This document shows, one piece after another, positions 37,815-46,504 of a stretch of 64,000 bases of DNA (the stretch's first letter is position 1; every line of letters starts with the position of its first letter). Where the stretch lies: the NCBI GenBank assembly GCA_947493195.1, contig CANLQG010000002.1, positions 310,001 through 374,000 on the forward strand. The letters run 5' to 3'. Below the pieces are notes generated by a model, which made no database searches, had not been told where the DNA came from, and saw nothing but the letters and a program-made list of their open reading frames with translations. The position numbers and the translations under genes are program-made. Source of the stretch: an uncultured Sphingomonadaceae bacterium. GTDB lineage: Bacteria > Pseudomonadota > Alphaproteobacteria > Sphingomonadales > Sphingomonadaceae.

Positions 37815-38498
37815 TCAGTCGTGGGTGGTGCGGACCCGGTCCGCACGCCCGTCGCCATTTACATCCTGTCGCACGATGTCGGCATCGCCATCGCCGTCCA
37901 CGTCGGCCACCTTGGTGGTGCCGGTGGTCGCGGTACGGCTATGTTGCGTTTGCACGGATGCGCCCTTGCTGTTGGCTGTGAGGTGGTCGTAGAGCGCCTC
38001 GTAATGCTTCATAGCCTGGCGCATGTCTTCGGTGCTCGCATTTCCTTCTCCATGCCGCTCGGCGATGTCGCGCCCGGCGCGGTAGTGGCGCGCAACGTCG
38101 GCATGGTCGACGGTCAGGTCTTCGTAGCGACGGTCGAAGTCGGCCATCGGATAGCCGACGGTCTTCATCATGTTCGCCAGCATCCGGTCGGCGTGCAGCA
38201 CGGCTTCCACCGGACTGTCGACGAACACGCTTTTCACCTCGCGCCATTCCTCTGCAAAACGGGTGTGTTCGTCGGCGGTGAGCGGACGGATATCGAGCGC
38301 CTCGACGCGCTTTTCGCGATCTTCCAGCGCCTTTTCGGCCGACACGCGGTTGCCCGTGTCATCCAGCGTGCGATCGTATTCCTCGCCAAAGCGGTCGCGC
38401 AGGCGGTCGGTGCGGCGACGGCTGACGAGCAGCCACACGCCAATGGCGACCACCAGAACGACGATGACGAGGACGGCAAGCAAGGTATTCTGGTCCAT
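37815..38498 (-). CDS. Membrane-anchored protein with C-terminal EF-hand-like Asp repeat
   Basis: The 227-residue protein has an N-terminal helix (LLAVLVIVVLVVAIGVWLLV at 6-25), a charged helical domain at 30-190, and a C-terminal calcium-binding-like stretch ADVDGDGDADIVRQDVNGDG at 199-218 with two D-x-D-G-D units, as in dockerin, thrombospondin-3 or bacterial EF-hand-like repeats. Being anchored and oriented outward, it may sense or bind calcium. No family name is recognised. GGAG precedes the ATG. Confidence 0.72.
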   Translation of the reverse strand: MDQNTLLAVLVIVVLVVAIGVWLLVSRRRTDRLRDRFGEEYDRTLDDTGNRVSAEKALEDREKRVEALDIRPLTADEHTRFAEEWREVKSVFVDSPVEAVLHADRMLANMMKTVGYPMADFDRRYEDLTVDHADVARHYRAGRDIAERHGEGNASTEDMRQAMKHYEALYDHLTANSKGASVQTQHSRTATTGTTKVADVDGDGDADIVRQDVNGDGRADRVRTTHD

Positions 38499-38569
38499 AA
38501 GGAAACTCCATCTATGCCCTGCCCGTCGATTGCCAACAAAACGCCGCCCGCCCGCGCGCGTTCCCCGCG

Positions 38570-39361
38570 TTACGTCCGGGGCGGCAGGGGGATGAAGGCG
38601 GAGGTGCGCCGTGTATAATCGGCGAAATCCTTGCCGTACTTGTCGCGCATGCCCTTCTCGGTCATGGCCGCGCCCGACCATTTCACCAGCGTGAAGGTCA
38701 GGAACAGCGGGCCTGGCAGGGTCCAGATCACCGCGCCGGGGGCGATAGTCATGGCGACGATGAAGATGCCCCACCACGCGCAGGCATCGCCGAAGTAGTT
38801 CGGATGGCGGGTGTAGCGCCAGAGCCCCTTGTCCATCACCTTGCCCTCGTTCGCGGGGTCGGCCTTGAAGCGGGCAAGCTGCCAGTCGCCAACCCATTCG
38901 AAGAATATCCCCACAAGATAGAGCGCTACGCCACTCCATGCGAAAGCCGGCATCGGCTGCGGGTCCGCAGCGGCATGGATGCCGACCTGCGCGGGGCTGG
39001 ATACCAGCATGATGAGCACGCCTTGTAGCAGGAACACCTTCCACAGCGCGGTGGCGGCGTACGCACCGATGTCGGCCGGATCGGGCAGCATCTTCTGGTA
39101 GCGGGTATCCTCCCCGTTGCGCAGGAAACGGCGCAGCAGATGGATACCCAGGCGCAGGCCCCAGGCAAATGTCATGGCGAACAGCAGCAGCGCCGCAGGT
39201 CCGGGCTCGATCCGCAACAGGCTGAGCAAGGCAAGCCCCGCCATTGCGAGGCCCCAGACACTGTCGATGAAACTGACCTTGCGCAGGGCAATAGCCAGCA
39301 GCCAGAGCGCCAGCAGGATGGCAAGCAGCCACACGGCGTTGTGCAGCAGGCTCTCAATCAT
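38570..39361 (-). CDS. DUF1295 family membrane protein (steroid 5-alpha-reductase-like)
   Basis: The 263-residue protein has the DUF1295 signature near the C-terminus: LWRYTRHPNYFGDACAWWGI and MRDKYGKDFADYTRRTSAFI, with about seven membrane helices. This is the 3-oxo-5-alpha-steroid 4-dehydrogenase-like branch, probably a reductase or methyltransferase of a lipid or isoprenoid. It overlaps the acyltransferase upstream by eight bases, so they are coupled. Confidence 0.88.
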   Translation of the reverse strand: MIESLLHNAVWLLAILLALWLLAIALRKVSFIDSVWGLAMAGLALLSLLRIEPGPAALLLFAMTFAWGLRLGIHLLRRFLRNGEDTRYQKMLPDPADIGAYAATALWKVFLLQGVLIMLVSSPAQVGIHAAADPQPMPAFAWSGVALYLVGIFFEWVGDWQLARFKADPANEGKVMDKGLWRYTRHPNYFGDACAWWGIFIVAMTIAPGAVIWTLPGPLFLTFTLVKWSGAAMTEKGMRDKYGKDFADYTRRTSAFIPLPPRT

Positions 39362-40031
39362 GCGGCGGGTCCGGGGCCGGATCCTGCTCCGGTGCGAGCA
39401 TGTCAGGCTCCACCGGCCTTGAAGGAGTGGCGACCTCGCCGCGTGCCTGTTCGGCCAGCACGTCGAAGCGGTCGCAATCGGGCAGCTTCGAGCGATAGAA
39501 TTCCGCAATGCGACCAAGATCGGCGTGGAAGTCGCCCGATGGATATATCGGATCGCCAAACCCGGCCTTCCCGGTTGCGGTATTGACCCACGCCGGCACG
39601 ATCGGCACGCCCGCGCCACTGGCGATGTGGTAGAACCCGCTGCGCCAGCGGCCATCGCTTCCTCGGCTCCCCTCAGGCGCGATCACCAGCGCGATCTTCT
39701 CCGCCGCGTTCACTTGGTCGACCACGGCGTTGACGTAACCGCGCGGGGAGGATCGCTGGATCGGCATACCGCCCATGTCATACATGAACCGGGTCATGGG
39801 CCATCTGAACAGCGTGTGCTTGCCAATGAAGCTTGGTTTTACCCCCATTTCCTGCACCGCGCCGGCGAAAAGGATGAAATCCCAGTTCGATGTATGCGGC
39901 GCGCCGACAAGGATGAACTTGTCGAGCTTTTGCACATGGTTTTCGAGGTGAAAGCCCTTCCAGCGGTACAGCCGGAACAGCGCCCACCATACGAAGCGCG
40001 ACAGCAGGCTGGGTTCGGAACGTCCAGGCAT
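39354..40031 (-). CDS. 1-acyl-sn-glycerol-3-phosphate acyltransferase-like protein
   Basis: PlsC-type acyltransferase of 225 residues, with the H-x4-D catalytic motif in APHTSNWDF near 44-52, PIQRSSP near 89 and APEGSRG near 117-123 (substrate-binding EG). It adds acyl groups to lysophosphatidate or related lipids at the inner membrane. The last 40 residues are an acidic proline-rich tail. Coupled by overlap with the DUF1295 gene, which suggests lipid modification by the pair. Confidence 0.9.
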   Translation of the reverse strand: MPGRSEPSLLSRFVWWALFRLYRWKGFHLENHVQKLDKFILVGAPHTSNWDFILFAGAVQEMGVKPSFIGKHTLFRWPMTRFMYDMGGMPIQRSSPRGYVNAVVDQVNAAEKIALVIAPEGSRGSDGRWRSGFYHIASGAGVPIVPAWVNTATGKAGFGDPIYPSGDFHADLGRIAEFYRSKLPDCDRFDVLAEQARGEVATPSRPVEPDMLAPEQDPAPDPPHD

Positions 40032-40101
40032 CGAAAACTCCCCCCGACTGCCTAGCAGGCGGGGGGAGGATTGCTACCGTTCTCGCAAGACCGGACCGGC
40101 T

Positions 40102-40638
40102 TCAACCGCCAGCCGGTGCCACGGGGCTGCCCGGTTCGGGAAAGCGCGAGAAGACCGCGTCGCTCTCTTCGGCGCGCCGGTACCGATTGCCGGTTACCGT
40201 CATCGTGTTGTCGAGTGCGGTGTCGTTCTGCAGGCGCACGAGGTCACCGTTGGATATGGCGAACGAGGCGGGCTCGCCGTTGAAATCCTCGATATTCAGG
40301 CGATAGCCGTCAGCGTCCCAGGTGTAGCTGCCGCTGCGCATTTCCCCATCGGCACCGACATAGTCGTAGGTAGTGTCGCTGGCGTTCAGGCGCACGGCGT
40401 TCTCGTTGCCCTGTTCGTCGGTGTAACTGTAGACGCCGGAATAGTCCCCGGCCTCGTCTTGACTGGTCGCCGGGCCCGGTTCGCTGTCTCCGGCCATCGC
40501 CGTGTCGCTTGCGGTCATATCCGCTTCGGCAGTCATGTCGGCGTCGGTATCCATTTCGGCTTCGTCGGCATCGTTGCCGCCGCAGGCAGCCAGCAAGGCC
40601 AGCGGTGCCGCAGCCATCAAGAGTGTGAAATTGCGCAT
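40102..40638 (-). CDS. Lipoprotein with Asp/Met/Ala-rich linker, hypothetical
   Basis: The 178-residue protein has a lipoprotein signal (MRNFTLLMAAAPLALLAAC). Residues 20-60 are an acidic low-complexity linker with DADMTAEADMTASD-type repeats. The remaining 100 residues form a beta-rich domain with GVYSYTDEQGN, YDYVGADGEM and YRLNIEDFNGEP. AAGGAG precedes the ATG. No family known. Confidence 0.72.
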   Translation of the reverse strand: MRNFTLLMAAAPLALLAACGGNDADEAEMDTDADMTAEADMTASDTAMAGDSEPGPATSQDEAGDYSGVYSYTDEQGNENAVRLNASDTTYDYVGADGEMRSGSYTWDADGYRLNIEDFNGEPASFAISNGDLVRLQNDTALDNTMTVTGNRYRRAEESDAVFSRFPEPGSPVAPAGG

Positions 40639-40717
40639 GAATTCTCTCCTTCGTTGGCGCCTCAACGCGAAAGCAGGTGGCAAGTTTCCCGAACGGCGGC
40701 AGCCGCGCGGTGAGATG

Positions 40718-41026
40718 TCAGGGATGGGGGCGGGGAAAACCGTGGCGGACGTGCAGGGCTTCCAGTACGCCGGGCAGGTCGTTAACGAAGCCGCCTTCCG
40801 CAAAGACGAGCGCGGGACAGTTCTGGTTCTCCTCCCCGATGGCCGCCACCACCGCCGCACGCGGGCGCGGCCACGGCACGCGCACGATCTCCAGGCCCGC
40901 ATCGCAATAGGGATAGGTCGCCAGCACGCCCTCCACCGTCATGCACGCCTCGCAATAGAAGGTCTCCCCGCCGTGCGCCGGGTCGGCATAGTCGTGGAGG
41001 AGAAAGAGGGTGTCCACCGACACCAT
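40718..41026 (-). CDS. DUF3088 family protein
   Basis: The 102-residue protein has the DUF3088 pattern: LFLLHDYADP at the N-terminus, FYCEACMTVEGVLATYP near 23-39 with two cysteines, VPWPRPRAAVVAAIGEEN near 50-67 and ALHVRHGFPRPHP at the end. The fold is thioredoxin-like by the C-x2-C position; the role is unknown. Its ATG shares a base with the stop of the carboxyltransferase gene (TAATG), so it is translationally coupled to the leucine-degradation genes. Confidence 0.82.
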   Translation of the reverse strand: MVSVDTLFLLHDYADPAHGGETFYCEACMTVEGVLATYPYCDAGLEIVRVPWPRPRAAVVAAIGEENQNCPALVFAEGGFVNDLPGVLEALHVRHGFPRPHP

Positions 41027-42627
41027 TACATTCGGAACACGCCGAACTGCGCGCGATCGGGTATCGGCGCCTCAAGGCAGGCCGCGAGGCTGAGGCCCAG
41101 CACATCGCGGGTCTGCGCCGGGTCGATCACGCCGTCGTCCCACAGGCGGGCGGTGGCGTAGTAGGGGTTGCCCTCGTCCTCGTACTTCTGGCGGATCGGG
41201 GCCTTGAATTCCTCCGCCTCTTCCTCGCTCCACTTGTCCGCGTCGCGGTGAACGGTGGCGAGCACGCTGGCGGCCTGTTCGCCGCCCATCACGCTGATGC
41301 GCGCATTGGGCCAGGTGAACAGGAAGTTGGGCGAATAGGCGCGACCGCACATGCCATAGTTGCCAGCACCGAAGCTGCCGCCGATCACCACGGTGATCTT
41401 GGGTACCTGCGCGGTCGCCACCGCCGTCACCAGCTTTGCGCCGTGCTTGGCGATGCCTTCCGCCTCGTACTTGCCGCCTACCATGAAGCCGGAGATGTTC
41501 TGCAGGAACAGCAGCGGTATACCGCGCTGGCAGGCCAGTTCGATGAAGTGTGCGCCCTTCTGTGCGCTCTCCGAAAACAGCACGCCGTTGTTGGCAAGGA
41601 TCGCCACCGGCATGCCCCATACGTGGGCAAAGCCGCACACCAGCGTGGAGCCATAGTCGCGCTTGAACTCGTGGAACTCGCTGCCATCCACCAGCCGCGC
41701 AATCACCTCGTGCACGTCGTAGGGCGCACGCACGTCGTCCGGGATGATCGCATAGAGATCCTCGGCATCGAACTTCGGCGGGCGGGGATGCTGCACTTCC
41801 AGCTTCGCCGCATCGCCCGCGCCAAGGTGGGACGCGATATCGCGCACGATGGTGAGCGCATGCTCGTCGTTTTCTGCAAGGTGATCGACGACGCCCGATT
41901 TCTTCGCATGCAGCGCGCCGCCGCCCAGATCTTCGGCGCTGATCTCCTCGCCCGTCGCGGCTTTCACCAGCGGAGGACCGGCAAGGAAGATCGTACCCTG
42001 CTCGCGCACGATCACGCTCTCGTCGCTCATGGCGGGCACGTATGCGCCGCCCGCGGTGCAGGAACCCATCACACAAGCGATCTGCGGAATACCCATGCTG
42101 CTCATCTGCGCCTGGTTGTAGAAGATGCGGCCGAAATGCTCGCGGTCGGGAAAGACCTCTGCCTGGTAGGGCAGGTTCGCCCCGCCGCTGTCCACCAGAT
42201 AGACGCACGGCAGACGGTTCTGCTGCGCGATCTCCTGCGCGCGCAGGTGCTTCTTCACCGTCATCGGGTAATAGCTGCCGCCCTTCACCGTGGGATCGTT
42301 GGCGGCGATCATCACCTGACGGCCCGACACGCGGCCAATGCCTGCGATCATGCTCGCGCCGCTAACGTCGCCTTCGTACATGCCGTAAGCCGCCAGCTGG
42401 CCGACCTCGAGGAACGGTGAGCCGGGATCGAGCAGCCGTTCCACCCGCTCACGCGGTAGCAGTTTGCCGCGGGAGACATGCCGCTCGCGGTGCTTCTCGC
42501 TGCCGCCCAGTGCGGCCTCGGCAACCTTGGCGCGCAGATCCTCGGCCAGCGCACGGTTATGCGCGGCGCGCGCCTTGGCTTCAGGGCTGTCGGTGTCGAG
42601 GGTGGAGGTGAGTACGGGTGCGGTCAA
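41026..42627 (-). CDS. liuB: Acyl-CoA carboxylase carboxyltransferase subunit (methylcrotonyl-CoA carboxylase beta type)
   Basis: The 533-residue protein carries the two crotonase-fold halves of biotin-dependent carboxyltransferases, with [14 protein letters not shown] near 149, [14 protein letters not shown] near 192, [15 protein letters not shown] near 370 and [20 protein letters not shown] near 402-421. Length and motifs match methylcrotonyl-CoA carboxylase beta, which acts in leucine breakdown. The neighbouring isovaleryl-CoA dehydrogenase supports that over propionyl-CoA carboxylase. The biotin-carrying alpha subunit is not in the window. Confidence 0.93.
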   Translation of the reverse strand: MTAPVLTSTLDTDSPEAKARAAHNRALAEDLRAKVAEAALGGSEKHRERHVSRGKLLPRERVERLLDPGSPFLEVGQLAAYGMYEGDVSGASMIAGIGRVSGRQVMIAANDPTVKGGSYYPMTVKKHLRAQEIAQQNRLPCVYLVDSGGANLPYQAEVFPDREHFGRIFYNQAQMSSMGIPQIACVMGSCTAGGAYVPAMSDESVIVREQGTIFLAGPPLVKAATGEEISAEDLGGGALHAKKSGVVDHLAENDEHALTIVRDIASHLGAGDAAKLEVQHPRPPKFDAEDLYAIIPDDVRAPYDVHEVIARLVDGSEFHEFKRDYGSTLVCGFAHVWGMPVAILANNGVLFSESAQKGAHFIELACQRGIPLLFLQNISGFMVGGKYEAEGIAKHGAKLVTAVATAQVPKITVVIGGSFGAGNYGMCGRAYSPNFLFTWPNARISVMGGEQAASVLATVHRDADKWSEEEAEEFKAPIRQKYEDEGNPYYATARLWDDGVIDPAQTRDVLGLSLAACLEAPIPDRAQFGVFRM

Positions 42628-42647
42628 GTTGAGGGCCTCTCAAGAAA

Positions 42648-42899
42648 TCAGTCAGAATAGCGATCTTCGCTCTTGCGGTCGCCACGCCACCGGCCAAACA
42701 GATAGCCTACAGTGAACAGCAAAGCGGGTATTGCCACATAAGCGCCCACATCCATCGCGAAGTTCGACGGGTATTGCGTCGGAAAAAGATATGCGACGAT
42801 TGCGGCAAGACCCAGCAAAACGGCGAAGGGTTTCCACGATAAACGATCTGTCATTCGCCCATATGCAAAAGCCAGCACATAAATGATAATGGTGAGCAC
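42648..42899 (-). CDS. Small two- to three-helix membrane protein, hypothetical
   Basis: An 83-residue ORF between the dehydrogenase and the carboxyltransferase. Helices are at about 2-14, 24-41 and 52-70, with a basic C-terminus RWRGDRKSEDRYSD. The start is GTG eight bases after the dehydrogenase stop, with GGGGA close upstream. It is also slightly AT-richer than the genes flanking it. No family is recognised, and a role in leucine catabolism cannot be claimed from position alone. Confidence 0.6.
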   Translation of the reverse strand: MLTIIIYVLAFAYGRMTDRLSWKPFAVLLGLAAIVAYLFPTQYPSNFAMDVGAYVAIPALLFTVGYLFGRWRGDRKSEDRYSD

Positions 42900-42907
42900 T
42901 GTCTCCC

Positions 42908-44080
42908 CTATGCCCCGATCAGTTCCCTGCCGATCAGCATGCGCCTGATCTCGTTCGTGCCCGCACCAATGTCCAGCAGCTTTGCATCGCGCAGATAGCG
43001 TTCCACCGGCCAGTCCGTGGTGTAGCCCGCGCCGCCCAGCGCCTGCACCGCCTCTCCTGCCACGCGGAACGCGTTTTCGCTGGCGAGCAGGATCGTGCCT
43101 GCCGCGTCGAAGCGGGTCGTCCTGCCGTTGTCGCATGCCTTGGCCACGGCATAGGTGTAGGCGCGCGCGGATTGCAGCGCCACATACATATCGGCCACCT
43201 TGGCCTGGATCAGCTGGAAATCGCCGATGCGTTTTCCGAACTGGTTGCGCTCGCGCACGTATGGGATGACGGTATCGAGGCAGGCCTGCATGATACCCAG
43301 CTGCACGCCCGAGAGAACCACGCGCTCGTAATCGAGGCCGCTCATCAGCACCTGCACGCCCCGGCCGACTTCGCCCAGCACGTTTTCCTCGGGAACGTGA
43401 CAGTCCTCGAACACCAGCTCGCTGGTGATGGACCCCTTCATGCCCATCTTCTCGATCTTCTGGCCGGGCGAGAAGCCCTCCATGTCCTTCTCGATCAGGA
43501 AGGCGGTGATCCCCTTGCTGCCCCCTGCCGCGTCGGTCTTGGCGTAGACGACCAGCGTTTCTGCAACGTGCCCGTTGGTGATCCAGAACTTCGTGCCGTT
43601 CAGCAGGTAGCCGCCCCCCTTATCCTTGGGCACCGCATCGGCCTTCAGCTTCATGCTGACCACATCAGAACCCGCCGCCGGCTCGCTCATCGCCAGCGAT
43701 CCCACATGTTCGCCGCTGATGAGGCCAGGCAGGTACTTCGCCTTCTGCTCGGCATTGCCCCAACGGGCGATCTGGTTGATGCACAGGTTGGAATGCGCAC
43801 CGTAGGAAAGGCCGACAGAGGCGCTGGCCCGGCTCACCTCCTCGATGGCGATGGTATGTTCCAGGTAGCCCAGAGCCGTGCCGCCATCCGCCTCGCCCAC
43901 CGTCATCCCGTGCAGGCCCAGTTCGCCCATTTCGGGCCACAACTCGATCGGGAACCAGTCCTCTGCATCCACTTTTGCCGCCAGCGGCGCTATCCGTTCG
44001 TCGGCAAAGCGGGCGACGGTTTCGCGGATCATCTGGGCTTCTTCGGTCAGGCCGAAGTCGAAATCGGGCGTGGCACGCAT
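42908..44080 (-). CDS. ivd: Isovaleryl-CoA dehydrogenase
   Basis: This acyl-CoA dehydrogenase of 390 residues uses FAD to oxidise isovaleryl-CoA in leucine catabolism. Family features are MSEPAAGSDVVSM near 135, KFWITNGHVAET near 165, the LDYERVVLSG segment near 250 where IVD places its unusual catalytic glutamate, FQLIQAKVADMY near 295 and the C-terminal YLRDAKLLDIGAGTNEIRRM. The catalytic Glu position and carboxyltransferase neighbour favour IVD over other acyl-CoA dehydrogenases. A strong AAAGGAG precedes the ATG. It heads the unit with the small membrane gene and the carboxyltransferase. Confidence 0.94.
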   Translation of the reverse strand: MRATPDFDFGLTEEAQMIRETVARFADERIAPLAAKVDAEDWFPIELWPEMGELGLHGMTVGEADGGTALGYLEHTIAIEEVSRASASVGLSYGAHSNLCINQIARWGNAEQKAKYLPGLISGEHVGSLAMSEPAAGSDVVSMKLKADAVPKDKGGGYLLNGTKFWITNGHVAETLVVYAKTDAAGGSKGITAFLIEKDMEGFSPGQKIEKMGMKGSITSELVFEDCHVPEENVLGEVGRGVQVLMSGLDYERVVLSGVQLGIMQACLDTVIPYVRERNQFGKRIGDFQLIQAKVADMYVALQSARAYTYAVAKACDNGRTTRFDAAGTILLASENAFRVAGEAVQALGGAGYTTDWPVERYLRDAKLLDIGAGTNEIRRMLIGRELIGA

Positions 44081-44203
44081 GGAAAACTGCTCCTTTAATC
44101 GGGTGTGCCAATAGCAAGCGGCACCATTCTGGCAAACAGGTTGCAATCGAGACCTGCCGAGTTTGCTAGAATTTGCGATGTTTCGCGGCTACACGGGGTG
44201 GAT

Positions 44204-45724
44204 ATGGCTCTGGAAGATCCCCTGGCACCGCCTTCGGTCATGCCCCGACCGGTCAGCGAATTCGACGACGAGGCGCGCCGCCTTGGCGTGATCGACAGTT
44301 TCAACGCGGCAGCGCTGGAAGACGATCCCGAACTGCAGGCCATTGTCGAGTTTGCAGCCAAGCTCTGCGATGCGCCGGTCTCGCTCGTCACCCTTCTGGG
44401 CGAGCGCAAGCAGCATTTCCTCGCCCGCGAAGGGCTGGAGCAGCCAGACACGCCGCGCGAGGTGGCCTTCTGCAATTACACGCTGGGCAGCGGCGAACTG
44501 CTGGAAGTCACCGATGCGCCTGCCGATGCGCGGTTCAGCAAGAATCCCCTCGTAACCGATCAGCCCGGTGTGCGCTTCTATGCCGGGCAGCCGCTGGTAT
44601 CGGAGGAGGGCGCGTCGCTGGGAACCTTGTGCGTGATCGATACCAAGCCCCACGACCAGCCGCTGAGCGATTTTCAGAAGCAGGGCCTGGCGGTTCTTGC
44701 CCAGGCCGCAGTCCGGCGGCTTGAGGCGCGCCGCTCGGCCAAGCAGGCGGAAGAGATCATTGCAGAGCGCGAACAGCGCCTGCTGCGCATGATCGAGGGC
44801 GTGCCGCAGATTGCCTGGTCTGCCGATGCCGAGGGCAATTTCGACTATTTCAACAAGCGCTGGACGCAGGTGACTGGCGCCCCGGCGCCCAACAATGCCG
44901 AGGACTGGCGACCGTTCATCCATCCCGACGATGCCAAACAGGTGTTTTCGAATTGGGAGGAGGCCTTTGCCGCCAACACCAGTTTCGATGCGGAGTTCCG
45001 CCTGAAGCGCGCCGACGGTTCGTGGAAATGGGTGCTGGGCCTTGCTGTGCCCGTCGCGGAAGACGGCGGCGCGCAGAGGCGGTGGTTCGGCACGCTGACC
45101 GATATCGACGAAGTGCGCGCCGCGCTGGAAGAGCGCGACCTGCTGGCGAATGAGCTTTCCCACCGCATCAAGAACATCTTTGCAGTGGTGATCGGCCTTG
45201 CCACGCTGAAAGCGCGCAAGTCGCCCGAACACGAACCCTTCGCCAATGAACTGAACAAGGTGCTGCGATCGCTGGGCCGCGCCCACGAATTCGTGCGGCC
45301 GGAGCAAGGTCCGCACCAGGACAGCCTGCAAGGTCTGCTCGAAGCGCTGTTTGCCCCCTATGCCGATGGCGAGGAAGCGCAGCGCGTGCATGTTTCCGGC
45401 ATCGACGCGGCGATCGGCCCGCGCGCCGCCACCCCGCTGGCGCTGGTGTTCCACGAGCTGGCAACCAACTCCGCCAAGTACGGCGCGCTTTCCACCGATA
45501 ACGGCCATGTCGATCTGATGGTGGAAGATGCCGGCGATGCAATCCACCTGCGGTGGCAGGAACACGGCGGACCGCCCACCCGCGATACCGGCGAAGTGGG
45601 TTTCGGCTCGCGCCTTGTCGAAATGAGCGTGCGCGGCCAGTTGCAGGGCACTTGGGAACGCGAATTCGCGTCCGCAGGACTGGTGGCTCACCTGACCATG
45701 GCAAAAACCGCGCTTTCTTCCTGA
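44204..45724 (+). CDS. GAF-PAS-HWE sensor histidine kinase
   Basis: The 506-residue protein has a GAF domain at about 30-170 (KQHFLAREGL, GTLCVIDTKPHD), a short coiled linker, a PAS domain at about 195-305 (WSADAEGNFDYFNKRW, PDDAKQVFSNW) and an HWE-type kinase domain. Phosphoacceptor His320 lies in LSHRIKNIFAVV, and VFHELATNSAKYGAL (N-box) and the RWQEHGG motif follow. HWE kinases of alphaproteobacteria respond to light or stress and often feed the general stress response; no LOV-type Cys was seen. No membrane helix. Divergent from ivd. Confidence 0.9.
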   Translation: MALEDPLAPPSVMPRPVSEFDDEARRLGVIDSFNAAALEDDPELQAIVEFAAKLCDAPVSLVTLLGERKQHFLAREGLEQPDTPREVAFCNYTLGSGELLEVTDAPADARFSKNPLVTDQPGVRFYAGQPLVSEEGASLGTLCVIDTKPHDQPLSDFQKQGLAVLAQAAVRRLEARRSAKQAEEIIAEREQRLLRMIEGVPQIAWSADAEGNFDYFNKRWTQVTGAPAPNNAEDWRPFIHPDDAKQVFSNWEEAFAANTSFDAEFRLKRADGSWKWVLGLAVPVAEDGGAQRRWFGTLTDIDEVRAALEERDLLANELSHRIKNIFAVVIGLATLKARKSPEHEPFANELNKVLRSLGRAHEFVRPEQGPHQDSLQGLLEALFAPYADGEEAQRVHVSGIDAAIGPRAATPLALVFHELATNSAKYGALSTDNGHVDLMVEDAGDAIHLRWQEHGGPPTRDTGEVGFGSRLVEMSVRGQLQGTWEREFASAGLVAHLTMAKTALSS

Positions 45725-46504
45725 ATGGGCAGCGTGCCGGACGCTTTCCTGCGCTTCGATGCGCTGGGAAAAACCTACGACGATGTCCACGCGGTGCGCG
45801 ACGTCTCGCTCGATATCGCGCGCGGGGAATTCGTGGCGCTGGTGGGCGCATCGGGATCGGGCAAGTCCACCCTTCTGAAATGCATCAACCGTCTGGTGGA
45901 GCCCAGCTCGGGCCGCGTACTGCTGGACGGGGAGGACGTACTGGCCGGCCAGCCCGCACCGCTGCGCCGCCGTATCGGCTACGTGTTCCAGGGAATCGGC
46001 CTGTTCCCGCATATGAGCGTTGCGGAAAACATTGCTCTCACGCCGCGCCTTGAGGGCGAGCGCCTGCCCGATAAGCGCATTGCGGAACTGCTGGACCTCG
46101 TTGAACTTGACCCCGCAATGGCCAGCCGACTGCCCGCCGAGCTTTCGGGCGGACAGCGCCAGCGCGTGGGTGTGGCCCGCGCACTGGCAGGCGACAGCCA
46201 CCTGCTGCTGATGGACGAACCCTTCGGCGCGCTCGACCCGATTACGCGCGGCCAACTGGGAGAGCGCGTGCGCCGCCTGCATGACGAACTGGACCTCACC
46301 ACCGTGATGGTGACACACGACATGGCCGAGGCCCTGCTGCTTGGCACGCGCGTGCTGGTGATGGACGCAGGGCACATTGTCGCCGACGAGACACCCGCCG
46401 CGCTGCTGGCAGGTGAAGGCGGCGACATTGCACAGGCCCTGGTGGATGTGCCGCGCGCGCAGGCCCGGCGGCTTGCCCAAACCTCTCAAGGTATTGGCAA
46501 GTGA
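45725..46504 (+). CDS. opuBA: Osmoprotectant ABC transporter ATPase
   Basis: The 259-residue protein is an ABC ATPase of the OpuA/ProV branch: Walker A GASGSGKSTLL near 42, Q-loop YVFQGIGLFPHM near 85, signature LSGGQRQRVGVA near 139, Walker B LLLMDEPFGALDPITRGQL near 159 and VMVTHDMAEALLL near 195. CBS domains found in ProV are absent. It starts directly after the histidine kinase stop and overlaps the next gene by four bases (GTGA). It should energise import of glycine betaine, choline or a similar solute. Confidence 0.9.
   Translation: MGSVPDAFLRFDALGKTYDDVHAVRDVSLDIARGEFVALVGASGSGKSTLLKCINRLVEPSSGRVLLDGEDVLAGQPAPLRRRIGYVFQGIGLFPHMSVAENIALTPRLEGERLPDKRIAELLDLVELDPAMASRLPAELSGGQRQRVGVARALAGDSHLLLMDEPFGALDPITRGQLGERVRRLHDELDLTTVMVTHDMAEALLLGTRVLVMDAGHIVADETPAALLAGEGGDIAQALVDVPRAQARRLAQTSQGIGK

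Noticed and set aside
44189-46489. Long minus-strand frame across the kinase and ABC ATPase genes
   Set aside because: Antisense shadow of two well-supported genes; no motif.
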